A DNA stretch of 24,386 bases, taken from NCBI GenBank assembly GCA_964371505.1, contig CAYJNG010000019.1, positions 1 through 24,386 of the forward strand. Direction: 5' to 3'. The position numbers were made by a program, and so were the translations under genes. Positions 15,214 to 22,748 of this stretch are shown here, piece after piece (position 1 is the first letter of the stretch; every line of letters starts with the position of its first letter). The DNA comes from CAYJAD01 sp964371505. GTDB taxonomy: Bacteria; Desulfobacterota; Desulfovibrionia; Desulfovibrionales; Desulfovibrionaceae. Under the pieces are notes generated by a model. It saw only the letters and a program-made list of their open reading frames with translations. It did no database searches and was not told where the DNA came from.

Positions 15214-15240
15214 AACATAGCAAACTTAAAAAAAACTTAA
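15214..15240 (-). promoter_or_regulatory. ygiW-qseBC promoter with a QseB/PmrA-type box
   Basis: The plus strand reads CTTAA (15225-15229), six A's, CTTAA (15236-15240): a direct repeat with 11-bp period, one helical turn, as expected for an OmpR-family dimer. On the minus strand a possible extended -10, TGCTATGTT (15222-15214), follows five bases later, so the box would cover the -35/spacer region. No -35 hexamer is visible, consistent with dependence on a bound regulator. CTTAA-N6-CTTAA is, to my knowledge, the motif reported for QseB. The box is in reversed orientation relative to the operon. Confidence 0.5.
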
Positions 15241-15304
15241 GGCATGGCTTTTCATAATTTTTTTTTCAAGCACTGTAAACACGAATTCATCACATTTTTA
15301 CAAT

Positions 15305-15335
15305 AAAAAAAGGGGAGTAAGAAAAACTCCCCTTT
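15305..15335 (-). terminator. Intrinsic terminator after ridA
   Basis: On the minus strand AAAGGGGAGT (15335-15326) pairs perfectly with ACTCCCCTTT (15318-15309) around a 7-nt loop, and the T run continues to 15305. It lies 20 bp past the ridA stop and closes the mutase-ridA operon ahead of the ygiW promoter. Confidence 0.85.
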
Positions 15336-15355
15336 CGTAAAAAATGTAAAAAAGA

Positions 15356-15739
15356 TTAATCTTCTTTTACAGCAATAACTTCAATTTCCACATTCACACC
15401 CAAGGGTAAGGATGCCACGCCCACGCAAGAACGTGCAGGATACGGCTCTTGGAAAACCTTCTTATACTCTTCATTCACCAAGGGGAAGTCAGCCATATCA
15501 GTAATAAATACAGTAACTTTTACCACATCAGTAATGGCAAAACCAGCGGCGCTCAAAACGCCCTGAACATTTTTAAGGCATTGTGCCGCTTGCACGCTCA
15601 CATCCCCTTCCACCACTTTGCTGGTAGCAGGGTCAATGGCCACTTGGCCTGCGCAGTACAAGGTATTACCAATACGTACTGCTTGGCTATAAGGGCCCAC
15701 AGCGCAAGGGGCTTTGTCGGTTTTAATCACTTCTTTCAT
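15356..15739 (-). CDS. ridA: RidA enamine/imine deaminase
   Basis: A 127-residue RidA (YjgF/YER057c/UK114) protein that hydrolyses reactive 2-aminoacrylate and other enamines made by PLP enzymes, protecting those enzymes. The residues lining the active site in the family are present: Y17 in GPYSQA, R103 in PARSCVGV, and E118/E120 in VNVEIEVIA. Length is typical. The gene begins nine bases after the mutase stop, and that stop codon lies within its ribosome-binding site (TAAGGAG), so translation is probably coupled. The pairing with a sugar-phosphate mutase has no obvious pathway logic. Confidence 0.95.
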   Translation of the reverse strand: MKEVIKTDKAPCAVGPYSQAVRIGNTLYCAGQVAIDPATSKVVEGDVSVQAAQCLKNVQGVLSAAGFAITDVVKVTVFITDMADFPLVNEEYKKVFQEPYPARSCVGVASLPLGVNVEIEVIAVKED

Positions 15740-15748
15740 ACATTCTCC

Positions 15749-17119
15749 TTACATTGAATCAATTATATGTAAAATTTCTTGTGTTTTCTCTTGCATTAAA
15801 GCCGCATCCCCACGTGATTCCACATTTAAGCGTAATAGGGGCTCAGTGTTAGAAGAGCGCACATTAAAACGCCAATGAGCAAACTCTAAAGAAAGACCAT
15901 CAAGCGTATCTTCCCCAAGGGCATCCTTTATATACGTGTCGCGAATTTTTTGAATGATACTCTTAGCGTCTTTCACCGTACGGTTAATTTCGCCGCTGCA
16001 AGGGTATTTTTGCATGCATTCCTGCACCAATTCTGCAAGGCTTTTTTGACTTTGCGTAATAAGCTTTGCCACCAAAAGCCAAGGTAACATACCGGAATCA
16101 CAATAAGCAAAATCACGGAAGTAGTGGTGAGCGCTCATCTCGCCGCCATACAAAGCGTCTTCTTCGCGCATTTTTTCTTTAATAAAGGCGTGACCTGCCT
16201 TGGAGGCAAGGCTTACGCCGCCAGCAGCGGTGGTTACATCTTGCGTATTCCAAATAAGGCGCGGGTCGTGAATAATTTTGGCACCGGGGAAATCTTGTAA
16301 AAGACTTTGTGCCAAAAGCCCCACCAAATAATACCCTTCAATGAAGTTTCCTGCAGCGTCATAAAAGAAGCAGCGGTCAAAGTCACCATCCCAAGCAATG
16401 CCAAGGTCTGCACCTTGCTCGCGCACAGCTTGCGCTGTGGCGTCTCTACGCTCAGGCAGTAAGGGATTAGGAATACCGTTGGGGAAGGTGCCGTCCGGCT
16501 CCATATGCGCAGTGCTTATGGTGAAGGGCACTTTCTCCATGAGTTCTTTAAGTACTAGGCCGGCGCAACCATTGCCAGCATCGGCATGAATTTTTAAAGT
16601 AGCTGTGGGGTCGATTTTTACATAGTCCAATAAAAATTGCACATAGGCCTTACGAAAAGAATTTTCTTCATAGCTGCCCTTAGCTTCTTGTGCGTCTACT
16701 TTTTCTTGCACATGCGGCAAAAGCTTAAGAGCTTCATCGCGAATATCAAAAAGACCGGTATCTGCAGATATGGGCACAGCATCTTTGCGCACAAACTTCA
16801 TACCATTATCATCTCGTGGATTATGACTACCGGTTATCATTATGCCGCCGTCAAAACCTTGAGCAAAGGCCGCATAATAAATTTCTTCGGTACCACAAAG
16901 CCCTATATCCGTTACGTCTACGCCTGCTGCACGTAAGCCAGCCACCAAACCATCACGCAAAGCTGGGCCAGAAAGGCGACAATCGCGCCCCACCACCACT
17001 CGTTGCGGCGTAAAAAGCTTGGCATAAGCAAGGCCTATGGCCTTAGCCAGATCAGGGCTTAACGATTGCGGATAAGTACCTCGAACATCATAGGCTTTAA
17101 AAGATGAGGCAAAAGGCAT
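15749..17119 (-). CDS. Phosphomannomutase/phosphoglucomutase
   Basis: A 456-residue alpha-D-phosphohexomutase of the AlgC/ManB group, interconverting hexose 6- and 1-phosphates for GDP-mannose or UDP-glucose and hence surface polysaccharide. Four domains are recognisable: the phosphoserine loop TGSHNP (S98), the Mg-binding loop DGDFDR (244-249), the sugar-recognition loop GEMSAHHYF, and the phosphate-binding loop RSSNTEPLLRLN near the C-terminus. GEMSAH is typical of enzymes accepting both mannose and glucose. AAGGA seven bases upstream supports the ATG. It is first in an operon with ridA. Confidence 0.93.
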   Translation of the reverse strand: MPFASSFKAYDVRGTYPQSLSPDLAKAIGLAYAKLFTPQRVVVGRDCRLSGPALRDGLVAGLRAAGVDVTDIGLCGTEEIYYAAFAQGFDGGIMITGSHNPRDDNGMKFVRKDAVPISADTGLFDIRDEALKLLPHVQEKVDAQEAKGSYEENSFRKAYVQFLLDYVKIDPTATLKIHADAGNGCAGLVLKELMEKVPFTISTAHMEPDGTFPNGIPNPLLPERRDATAQAVREQGADLGIAWDGDFDRCFFYDAAGNFIEGYYLVGLLAQSLLQDFPGAKIIHDPRLIWNTQDVTTAAGGVSLASKAGHAFIKEKMREEDALYGGEMSAHHYFRDFAYCDSGMLPWLLVAKLITQSQKSLAELVQECMQKYPCSGEINRTVKDAKSIIQKIRDTYIKDALGEDTLDGLSLEFAHWRFNVRSSNTEPLLRLNVESRGDAALMQEKTQEILHIIDSM

Positions 17120-17172
17120 ATTTTATTCCTTATATTATTATACGTTTAAGTTTTGCAAAATCCTGCACGGGA

Positions 17173-17201
17173 AACATAGCACAGGAAAACATAAAATCCA
17201 A
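17173..17201 (-). promoter_or_regulatory. Candidate sigma-70 promoter of the mutase-ridA operon
   Basis: On the minus strand TTGGAT (17201-17196) and TATGTT (17178-17173) are 17 bp apart, with TG one base ahead of the -10 (extended -10). Transcription would start near 17166, giving a leader of about 47 nt. The extended -10 TGCTATGTTT recurs at the ygiW promoter. A TATAAT further down (about 17138) has no -35 partner. Confidence 0.42.
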
Positions 17202-17218
17202 GAAGCAAAGGCACCGTA

Positions 17219-17250
17219 TAAAAAAGACCCCGCCAAAAAACGGGGTCTTT
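17219..17250 (-). terminator. Intrinsic terminator after flgH
   Basis: On the minus strand AAAGACCCCG (17250-17241) pairs exactly with CGGGGTCTTT (17232-17223) around an 8-nt loop, with further T's to 17219. It lies 24 bp past the flgH stop, so the flagellar operon ends here. Confidence 0.88.
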
Positions 17251-17274
17251 ACCATTATCCTAACCTAAATATGG

Positions 17275-18009
17275 TTAAAAAGGCCAAAGATTATCCATAA
17301 AGCGTGTAAACCAACCGGGCTTTTGCTTATCGGTAATGACTCCTTGTCCGTAATACTGAATATTGGCATCTGCCATTTGTGTGGACATGATGGAGTTGTC
17401 AGCGGCTATATCACGCGCGCGGATAGTACCGCTAATGACCATATACTGCGTTTCCTCGTTTACACGTGTTTGGCGCACGCCTTCCAATTGCAATATACCG
17501 CCCGGTAATACCTTAATTACCCGCGAAGCAATGGAAGAAACCACCGTATTACTGCGTGAGGTTTGCCCTGTACCGGCATAGTCGCTATTGGAATTGGTTT
17601 GAAATACCGAAGTTCCCGCTCCTACAGGCGCCGTTAAGCCGCCAGCCGCCAGAGGTACAAAGGGAATATTGCTTCTGCCAAAAAAGGAAGGAATACCATA
17701 ATCGTTATTACTTTCTTTATCAGTGTCTGTGGAGGCAGTATTGGTAGCTTGGCTACTTTCTATGATATTCACCACCACTATATCTCCCACACGGCGTGCG
17801 CGACTATCGGAGAAAAGCGGGTCAATATCACTTTCTGCATACAACGAGCCGGGGTTAGCATGCGGATCTTGCGGCGTATAGCTTTGCACAGGCGCTGCAT
17901 TTACCACCGGAGCTATCACTGTGGGGGCCTTGCTTGAGCCCTGACAAGCGCTGAGTAAACACAGCATGCCAAACGCAAGCCCCATGTATAAAATATGTAA
18001 TTTTTTCAC
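17275..18009 (-). CDS. flgH: Flagellar L-ring protein FlgH
   Basis: FlgH forms the outer-membrane L ring around the flagellar rod. The protein has 244 residues from the chosen GTG at 18009, which has GGAGG six bases upstream. An in-frame ATG at 18039 has a GGAAGG only about two bases away, a poor spacing. The signal peptide ends in the lipobox LLSAC (lipid-modified Cys22). A Pro-rich linker, the conserved SLYAESDIDPLFSDSRARRVGDIVVVNI block and the C-terminal GVRQTRVNEETQYMVISGTI region with FTRFMDNLWPF are all family features. It is the last gene of the operon here; the usual downstream partners flgI and flgJ are absent. Confidence 0.95.
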   Translation of the reverse strand: MKKLHILYMGLAFGMLCLLSACQGSSKAPTVIAPVVNAAPVQSYTPQDPHANPGSLYAESDIDPLFSDSRARRVGDIVVVNIIESSQATNTASTDTDKESNNDYGIPSFFGRSNIPFVPLAAGGLTAPVGAGTSVFQTNSNSDYAGTGQTSRSNTVVSSIASRVIKVLPGGILQLEGVRQTRVNEETQYMVISGTIRARDIAADNSIMSTQMADANIQYYGQGVITDKQKPGWFTRFMDNLWPF

Positions 18010-18067
18010 GCAATTCCTCCAAATAAGCCTACTATTCATACCCTTCCAATACAGATGAGCACTTATA

Positions 18068-19273
18068 TTAATCTATAACTACGGTTCTGCTATCGCGCAC
18101 AGTGCCGTACACTTGCTTTTTACTTTGCAAATTTCGCACCGCAATAATGGCGCCGGGGGCCCCATCTGCCAATGCCTCGGCTTTTACTTCCATGCGCACC
18201 GCGCCCTTGTTGTACACAAGGTTTACCACAGCGCCACGTCGCACCATGGCCTCACCCAACAAGTCACCACTATAAATAATTTGCCCTGTGCCTATGGAGC
18301 GCACCACTTGCCAAGGCCCGCCTTTACCATCCCACGGTAAGGAATCCAAATGTGCTGCATTGGCACGTACAAAGTTAATATCTTTTACGTGTAGGGAATC
18401 CCCTTTATTCAAAGGCCTTGCTGCAGCTGGCACCTCCACCCATAAATTCAAAAAAGCCGCCCCTGCCGCTCGCCGCAACACGGAGCCATCGGCCTCCTGC
18501 ACCACAAAGCGAAATGTAACTCGGCCGGGAGATACTTTACCGGGTTCCAAATTCACCCGCTGTTGACCATGCGCCAAGAAAATATACGGAGGCAGGCGAA
18601 AGTCTGTCCATTCTGCCATACCGGGCATGGCATTGGTTTGCGGCGTCAAAAAGCTGACTACATATCGGCGTAAATCGTGCTCGGTAAGCACCACACCGCC
18701 TTTTTGTATGGCAAGGGAGTTTGGCACAATGCACTTAGAAGAAAGGTCGCCCAGCGTATCATGTAAAGCCTTACTAAGACGAGCTTTATTAATTTGTAAA
18801 GGCTTTCCGGCTTCTGGCGGTGCCGGCCATAGGGCTTTATGGCGTAAAGAGTTCCATAAATTTGGAGGCACATCCCCCACGGGCTCAGCTATTTCACCAA
18901 GCAGCACCATATCCCCTTGGGCCACAGCGGCAGACTTAATGCGCAAACGCCAATCCGTCTTGGTTTCCAGCTGCAAAGTGCCACCGGCGTACTCCCCCTG
19001 CCCCAAGGTATTACGTGTTTTTGCGGCCTCGGCAGCGCGGTGCTCCTCGCTTAAAGGAAGCCCTGGTTTTGCGTAATTCCAAGTATTAGCATGGGCTACA
19101 TTCATAGTGCATACAATGCACAAAAGAATACAAGTAATTAAAAAAGCAAAGGCTCGTTTTTCAAGCATACCCCCCTGCTCAAAGCTCATGATGTTTGCAA
19201 AGGTTTTGCACCTTCCATCATTTGCTTTTTTAGCATTCAGGGCGCTTTTTTCGAGCCTTTTGCTATTCATCAT
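18068..19273 (-). CDS. flgA: Flagellar P-ring assembly chaperone FlgA
   Basis: FlgA is the periplasmic chaperone for P-ring (FlgI) assembly. The C-terminal part is classic for the family: a SAF-like segment (AARPLNKGDSLHVKDINFV) and then the end domain RRGAVVNLVYNKGAVRMEV through IIAVRNLQSKKQVYGTV. At 401 residues it is longer than enterobacterial FlgA (about 220), as in Desulfovibrio relatives, with extra sequence in the N-terminal half. The ATG at 19273 overlaps the flgG stop (TAATG). It places about 40 mostly charged residues ahead of the hydrophobic signal segment (about 40-62), unusually long. ATG 19168 would give a normal signal peptide but has a G-run only one base upstream. Confidence 0.9.
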   Translation of the reverse strand: MMNSKRLEKSALNAKKANDGRCKTFANIMSFEQGGMLEKRAFAFLITCILLCIVCTMNVAHANTWNYAKPGLPLSEEHRAAEAAKTRNTLGQGEYAGGTLQLETKTDWRLRIKSAAVAQGDMVLLGEIAEPVGDVPPNLWNSLRHKALWPAPPEAGKPLQINKARLSKALHDTLGDLSSKCIVPNSLAIQKGGVVLTEHDLRRYVVSFLTPQTNAMPGMAEWTDFRLPPYIFLAHGQQRVNLEPGKVSPGRVTFRFVVQEADGSVLRRAAGAAFLNLWVEVPAAARPLNKGDSLHVKDINFVRANAAHLDSLPWDGKGGPWQVVRSIGTGQIIYSGDLLGEAMVRRGAVVNLVYNKGAVRMEVKAEALADGAPGAIIAVRNLQSKKQVYGTVRDSRTVVID

Positions 19274-20058
19274 TACGATCTCTTAAGTTGTACGGCAATT
19301 CCTAGCATGGAGTCAGAAGTTTGAATGGCCTTGGAGTTTACCTCATAGGCGCGCTGACCCACAATCATATTAACCATTTCATCCACCACTTCTACGTTGG
19401 ACATTTCAAGGAAGCCTTGAGCCAAGGTACCTACGTTGTCCGTTCCCGGCACGCCTTCAAGCTCTTCGCCTGAGGCCTCCGTGGGGGTGTAGAGGTTACG
19501 CCCACGCGCATCTAAACCGGCGGGGTTAATAAAGGTGTATACTGGAATTTCTGCCGAGGCAATTTCTGCGCCGGAAGCATCCAAGGCTGCAATATGCCCT
19601 TGGGGCGAAATGGAAATATTTTTTGTTTCCGGTGGCACGGTAAATTCTGGTTGCAATGTATAGCCATTGGCTGTCACCACAGTACCATCTTGATTAAGCT
19701 TAAAAGTACCTGCGCGTGTATACATAAGCTCATCGTTTACTTCCACCTGAAAGAAACCGTCCCCTTCAATGGCAATATCAAGAGGGTTGCCCGTATTTTG
19801 GAAATCCCCTTGCGAGAAAAACTTATGCACGGCTGTGGGGCGCACACCCATACCCACTTGAATACCTGTGGGCAGCACAGTATCCCCTTCAGTAATAGAA
19901 CCGGCAATCTTCATGGTTTGATACATGAGGTCTTCAAACTCGGCGCGGCTTTTTTTAAAGCCTGTGGTATTTACGTTAGCCAAGTTATTGGAAATAACGT
20001 CAATATTCAATTGCTGGGCCACCATGCCTGTGGCTCCTGTCCAAAGCGAACGCATCAT
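19273..20058 (-). CDS. flgG: Flagellar distal rod protein FlgG
   Basis: The distal rod subunit that forms the shaft through the P and L rings. At 261 residues it is almost exactly the family length. The N-terminal rod motif NNLANVNTTGFKKSRAEFEDLMYQ is present, followed by the FlgE/F/G core (GNPLDIAIEGDGFFQVE) and the conserved C-terminal helix (MSNVEVVDEMVNMIVGQRAYEVNSKAIQTSDSML). Two consecutive ATGs are possible; AAGGAG eight bases before the first favours 20058. It sits 23 bp after flgF and its stop overlaps the flgA start by one base. Confidence 0.97.
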   Translation of the reverse strand: MMRSLWTGATGMVAQQLNIDVISNNLANVNTTGFKKSRAEFEDLMYQTMKIAGSITEGDTVLPTGIQVGMGVRPTAVHKFFSQGDFQNTGNPLDIAIEGDGFFQVEVNDELMYTRAGTFKLNQDGTVVTANGYTLQPEFTVPPETKNISISPQGHIAALDASGAEIASAEIPVYTFINPAGLDARGRNLYTPTEASGEELEGVPGTDNVGTLAQGFLEMSNVEVVDEMVNMIVGQRAYEVNSKAIQTSDSMLGIAVQLKRS

Positions 20059-20081
20059 AGCTTTAGCTCCTTATGTTATGG

Positions 20082-20870
20082 CTAACGAACCTTACTTACT
20101 TTATCTATAGCTTGTCTATCTACAGAGTCAGAAGCCTGCATAACTTTTGCCAAGGCTTCATAGTGACGCTGTACTTCAATCATTTTTACCATTTCAGTGA
20201 CCACTTCCACATTGGCAGCTTCCACAAAGCCTTGTGAAATACGACCGCCGTCGAGTAAGGGATCATTTTCTACAGCTTCCACGCCTGGGCGCACTCTGTA
20301 GGTGTTTGAGCCTTCTCTCTCCAATACCTGTGGATCTTCAAGGCCCACATAGGTAATGGTATTGATAAGGTCTCCATCGGCAAAAACTTGCCCATCGCCG
20401 GCTATATGCACATCTCGTGCACCTTCGGGGATAACTATGGGCCCGTCATTCCCCTGTAAAGGCCAGCCCTGCGGCGTAAGCATGGTGCCATCGGCCCCTT
20501 TAACAAAGTGCCCGCTGCGCGTATAACGCTCCCCTTCAGGGGTTTGCACCTTAAAAAAGCCTTCGCCGCTAATGGCTACGTCTAGGGGGTCTCCGGTAAA
20601 CTTCATGGAGCCTTGCGAAAAATCTATTTTAGACACGGCAATACGTGTACGTGAAAGGTTTTTCGGTTCTGGAAATAAAGGCTTAGAACGAACATTGGCA
20701 AGGGGCTCACGAATTTCATCATGGGCGTATTGCGCCATGGTGTTTTTAAAGGCCAAGCTGTCTTGCTTATAGCCTGTAGTATTCACATTTGCCAAATTAT
20801 TGGCTATGAAATTCATGCGGTGCTCTGTGGATAAAGCTCCAAAAAGTGCACTAAACATCATGTCTTGCAT
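20082..20870 (-). CDS. flgF: Flagellar proximal rod protein FlgF
   Basis: A 262-residue rod protein of the same family as FlgG. It has the N-terminal NNLANVNTTGYKQDSLAF, the core TGDPLDVAISGEGFFKV and the C-terminal ANVEVVTEMVKMIEVQRHYEALAKVMQASD. I call it FlgF because of its position immediately ahead of flgG and its more divergent middle; a FlgG paralogue is the alternative. AGGAGG eight bases upstream supports the ATG. It is the first gene of the operon, behind a sigma-54-type promoter. Confidence 0.93.
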   Translation of the reverse strand: MQDMMFSALFGALSTEHRMNFIANNLANVNTTGYKQDSLAFKNTMAQYAHDEIREPLANVRSKPLFPEPKNLSRTRIAVSKIDFSQGSMKFTGDPLDVAISGEGFFKVQTPEGERYTRSGHFVKGADGTMLTPQGWPLQGNDGPIVIPEGARDVHIAGDGQVFADGDLINTITYVGLEDPQVLEREGSNTYRVRPGVEAVENDPLLDGGRISQGFVEAANVEVVTEMVKMIEVQRHYEALAKVMQASDSVDRQAIDKVSKVR

Positions 20871-20940
20871 ACAAAATTCCTCCTACACACACCTTTACCT
20901 TTTACAAGGACTTTTAACCATGGAGTATGTAGTAGGGATT

Positions 20941-20958
20941 ATGCACGTTATGTGCCAA
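20941..20958 (-). promoter_or_regulatory. Sigma-54 (RpoN) promoter of flgFGAH
   Basis: The minus strand reads TTGGCAC, five bases, GTGCAT (20958-20941). Compared with the consensus TGGCAC-N5-TTGCAT only the first T of the -12 element differs, and the invariant GG and GC dinucleotides have the correct 10-bp separation. Transcription would start near 20931, about 60 nt before flgF. Flagellar rod and ring genes are commonly RpoN-dependent in polarly flagellated bacteria. Confidence 0.7.
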
Positions 20959-21055
20959 GGGGCTCTCATAACAGCCTAAGCTAAGAAGTATGCGCAGGTT
21001 ATGTAGCTCTAAGCGCAAGGTTGAAAAACAGCGCTAAGCTTAGAGCAAAAATTAT

Positions 21056-21084
21056 TTGACACTAAGCCCAAGCCCATATATAGA
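21056..21084 (+). promoter_or_regulatory. Sigma-70 promoter of the SRP RNA gene
   Basis: A perfect -35 TTGACA (21056-21061), 17 bp, then TATAGA (21079-21084). Transcription is predicted near 21091, exactly where the SRP RNA stem begins. This is the best sigma-70 promoter in the window, as expected for an abundant RNA. Confidence 0.75.
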
Positions 21085-21090
21085 AGGTGT

Positions 21091-21181
21091 CGAAGCTGAA
21101 CGGCGCAAGCACCGCCAACTCCGTCAGGTCCGAAAGGAAGCAGCGGCAACGGTGGCTACGGGTGTTCAGCTTCTTTTTTTT
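21091..21181 (+). ncRNA. ffs: Small bacterial SRP RNA (4.5S type)
   Basis: The RNA that pairs with Ffh to target nascent membrane proteins. GAAGCTGAAC (21092-21101) pairs with GTTCAGCTTC (21164-21173) as the closing stem. The apical domain is canonical: the Ffh-binding region around CAGGTCCGAAAGGAAGCAGC (21125-21144) with a GAAA tetraloop in place of the enterobacterial GGAA. Eight T's (21174-21181) after the closing stem make the RNA's own 3' arm serve as terminator. The length of about 85-90 nt fits the short form without an Alu domain. Confidence 0.93.
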
Positions 21182-21190
21182 GGCCTTCAC

Positions 21191-21220
21191 AAAAAGATGG
21201 GGATGCCAAAACACCCCCAT
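21191..21220 (-). terminator. Intrinsic terminator after trmFO
   Basis: On the minus strand ATGGGG (21220-21215) pairs with CCCCAT (21202-21197) around a 12-nt loop, followed by CTTTTT. It lies 10 bp past the trmFO stop and abuts the convergent SRP RNA terminator. Confidence 0.6.
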
Positions 21221-21230
21221 ATATAATTCC

Positions 21231-22589
21231 TTAAAATCCCCTAGCTACATGCTCACCAAGCCATACGGCAAAGCTTTCTCTCGCGCGCGTACCGTACATG
21301 ACTTTACGCTCAGCTTTTTTCGCCCGCACGCCCAATTCTGGCATAAGGCCAAAATGCGCATTGGAAGGCTGAAATTTCTTCACCTCTGTACGCAAATGCT
21401 GCATGAGCGCGCCAAGGGCCGTGGTCACCGGTGGCACTTCCAAAGCTTTTTCTTGCAACTGCGCTATTAAGGTTAGCGCTGCCCACAAGCCACAAGCTGC
21501 CGACTCCACATAACCTTCCACGCCGGTAATTTGCCCTGCTAGGCGCACGTCTTTTGCCGCATAGCCTTTCAGGCGTAAATTTTCATCCAGCACTTTGGGT
21601 GCGTTCACATAGGTATTGCGATGCATGGAACCAAAGCGCACAAACTCGGCATTTTCAAGGCCAGGTATCATGCGAAAAATCTTTTGCTGGGCCCCATAGG
21701 TTAACTTTGTTTGGCAGCCCACCAAGTTATACATGGACTCGTTCAAATTTTCTGTTCGCAATTGTATAATAGCATAAGGCCTACGCCCTGTGCGTGGGTC
21801 CACAAAGCCCACAGGCTTCAGCGGGCCAAAAGTAAGCGTGCGCGGGCCGCGCTCTGCCAAGGCTTCAATGGGCATGCAGCCTTCAAAGTGAATTTCCTTT
21901 TCAAAGTCTTTAGCTTGCACCTTCTCCCCAGCAAGTAAAGCTTCATAAAAGGCTAAATATTCATCTTTTTCCATGGGGCAATTCAGATATTCACCTGTAA
22001 GTGCCCCTTCTTCCGGCTCTTGATAACGGGAAGCGCGAAACACAATACTTCTATCCAAGGAATCCGCACTCACAATGGGAGCAATGGCATCATAAAAATA
22101 CAATTCGGTACCGCCAAGGGCTGCGCTTAAGGAAGCCGCCAAATTATCCGAAGCTAAAGGCCCTGCCGCCAGCACCACATGACTAAATCCTTGTAAGGCT
22201 GCATCATCAAGGCTTTGCACTTGTTGTCTATATACCGTAATAAGTGGGCAAGCTTCCACCTCTTGGGTAATATTTCTAGCAAAAATTTCTCTATCCACAG
22301 CAAGGGCCTTGCCTGCAGGCACAGCCGTAGCGTCAGCATGGCGCATAAAAGGGCTGTTTAACTCCCGCATTTCCTGCTTAAGTAGGCCAATTCCCGAAGC
22401 TAGTTCGTTGGAGCGCAACGAATTAGAACACACAAGCTCCCCAAGATCTTGTAATTGGTGCGCCGGCGACATATGCTGTGGTTTTTGTTCAAAAAGACAA
22501 GAAGCAATGCCGTATTTGGCAAGTGTCAGGGCGCATTCTGTGCCGGCAAGACCACCGCCAATGATGGCTATATTTGCAGATTGTGACAT
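21231..22589 (-). CDS. trmFO: TrmFO, folate-dependent tRNA (uracil-54-C5)-methyltransferase
   Basis: TrmFO makes ribothymidine at position 54 of the tRNA T-loop, using methylenetetrahydrofolate as carbon donor and FADH2 as reductant, unlike SAM-dependent TrmA. The protein has 452 residues. The FAD dinucleotide motif IGGGLAGTECA is at 10-20. The conserved block ELVCSNSLRSNE carries C54 and the segment HFEGCMPIEALAERG carries C238; these match the two cysteines (C53, C226) known in the Bacillus enzyme. A C-terminal FAD motif (AGQITGVEGYVESAACG) follows. AAGGA before the ATG at 22589 decides the start; an ATG 30 bases upstream has no such site. It is divergent from dgt and convergent with the SRP RNA gene. 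Confidence 0.96.
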   Translation of the reverse strand: MSQSANIAIIGGGLAGTECALTLAKYGIASCLFEQKPQHMSPAHQLQDLGELVCSNSLRSNELASGIGLLKQEMRELNSPFMRHADATAVPAGKALAVDREIFARNITQEVEACPLITVYRQQVQSLDDAALQGFSHVVLAAGPLASDNLAASLSAALGGTELYFYDAIAPIVSADSLDRSIVFRASRYQEPEEGALTGEYLNCPMEKDEYLAFYEALLAGEKVQAKDFEKEIHFEGCMPIEALAERGPRTLTFGPLKPVGFVDPRTGRRPYAIIQLRTENLNESMYNLVGCQTKLTYGAQQKIFRMIPGLENAEFVRFGSMHRNTYVNAPKVLDENLRLKGYAAKDVRLAGQITGVEGYVESAACGLWAALTLIAQLQEKALEVPPVTTALGALMQHLRTEVKKFQPSNAHFGLMPELGVRAKKAERKVMYGTRARESFAVWLGEHVARGF

Positions 22590-22654
22590 ATATATTCCTT
22601 TATAAAGAGAAAACTTCATGGTATATTGCGCTTCGTGTAGCGTGTTATCCTTAC

Positions 22655-22679
22655 CCTTGTCAAAGTATTTTACACAAGG
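22655..22679. repeat. Inverted repeat 1 in the trmFO-dgt gap
   Basis: CCTTGT (22655-22660) and ACAAGG (22674-22679) around 13 nt. Its left arm CCTTGTCAAAGTA resembles CCTTGACAAAATA at 22684-22696 (11 of 13 bases), so repeats 1 and 2 share a direct-repeat unit. Confidence 0.4.
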
Positions 22680-22685
22680 TCTGCC

Positions 22686-22721
22686 TTGACAAAATAGGGA
22701 TATGGCACACTATTTTGTCAA
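22686..22721. repeat. Inverted repeat 2 in the trmFO-dgt gap
   Basis: TTGACAAAATAG (22686-22697) and CTATTTTGTCAA (22710-22721) are perfect complements (12 bp) around a 12-nt centre. Each arm starts with TTGACA reading inward, so both strands carry a consensus -35-like hexamer. No T tract follows on either strand, which argues against an intrinsic terminator. Confidence 0.6.
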
Positions 22722-22748
22722 ACCAGAAAAACTCATTTCATATATACA

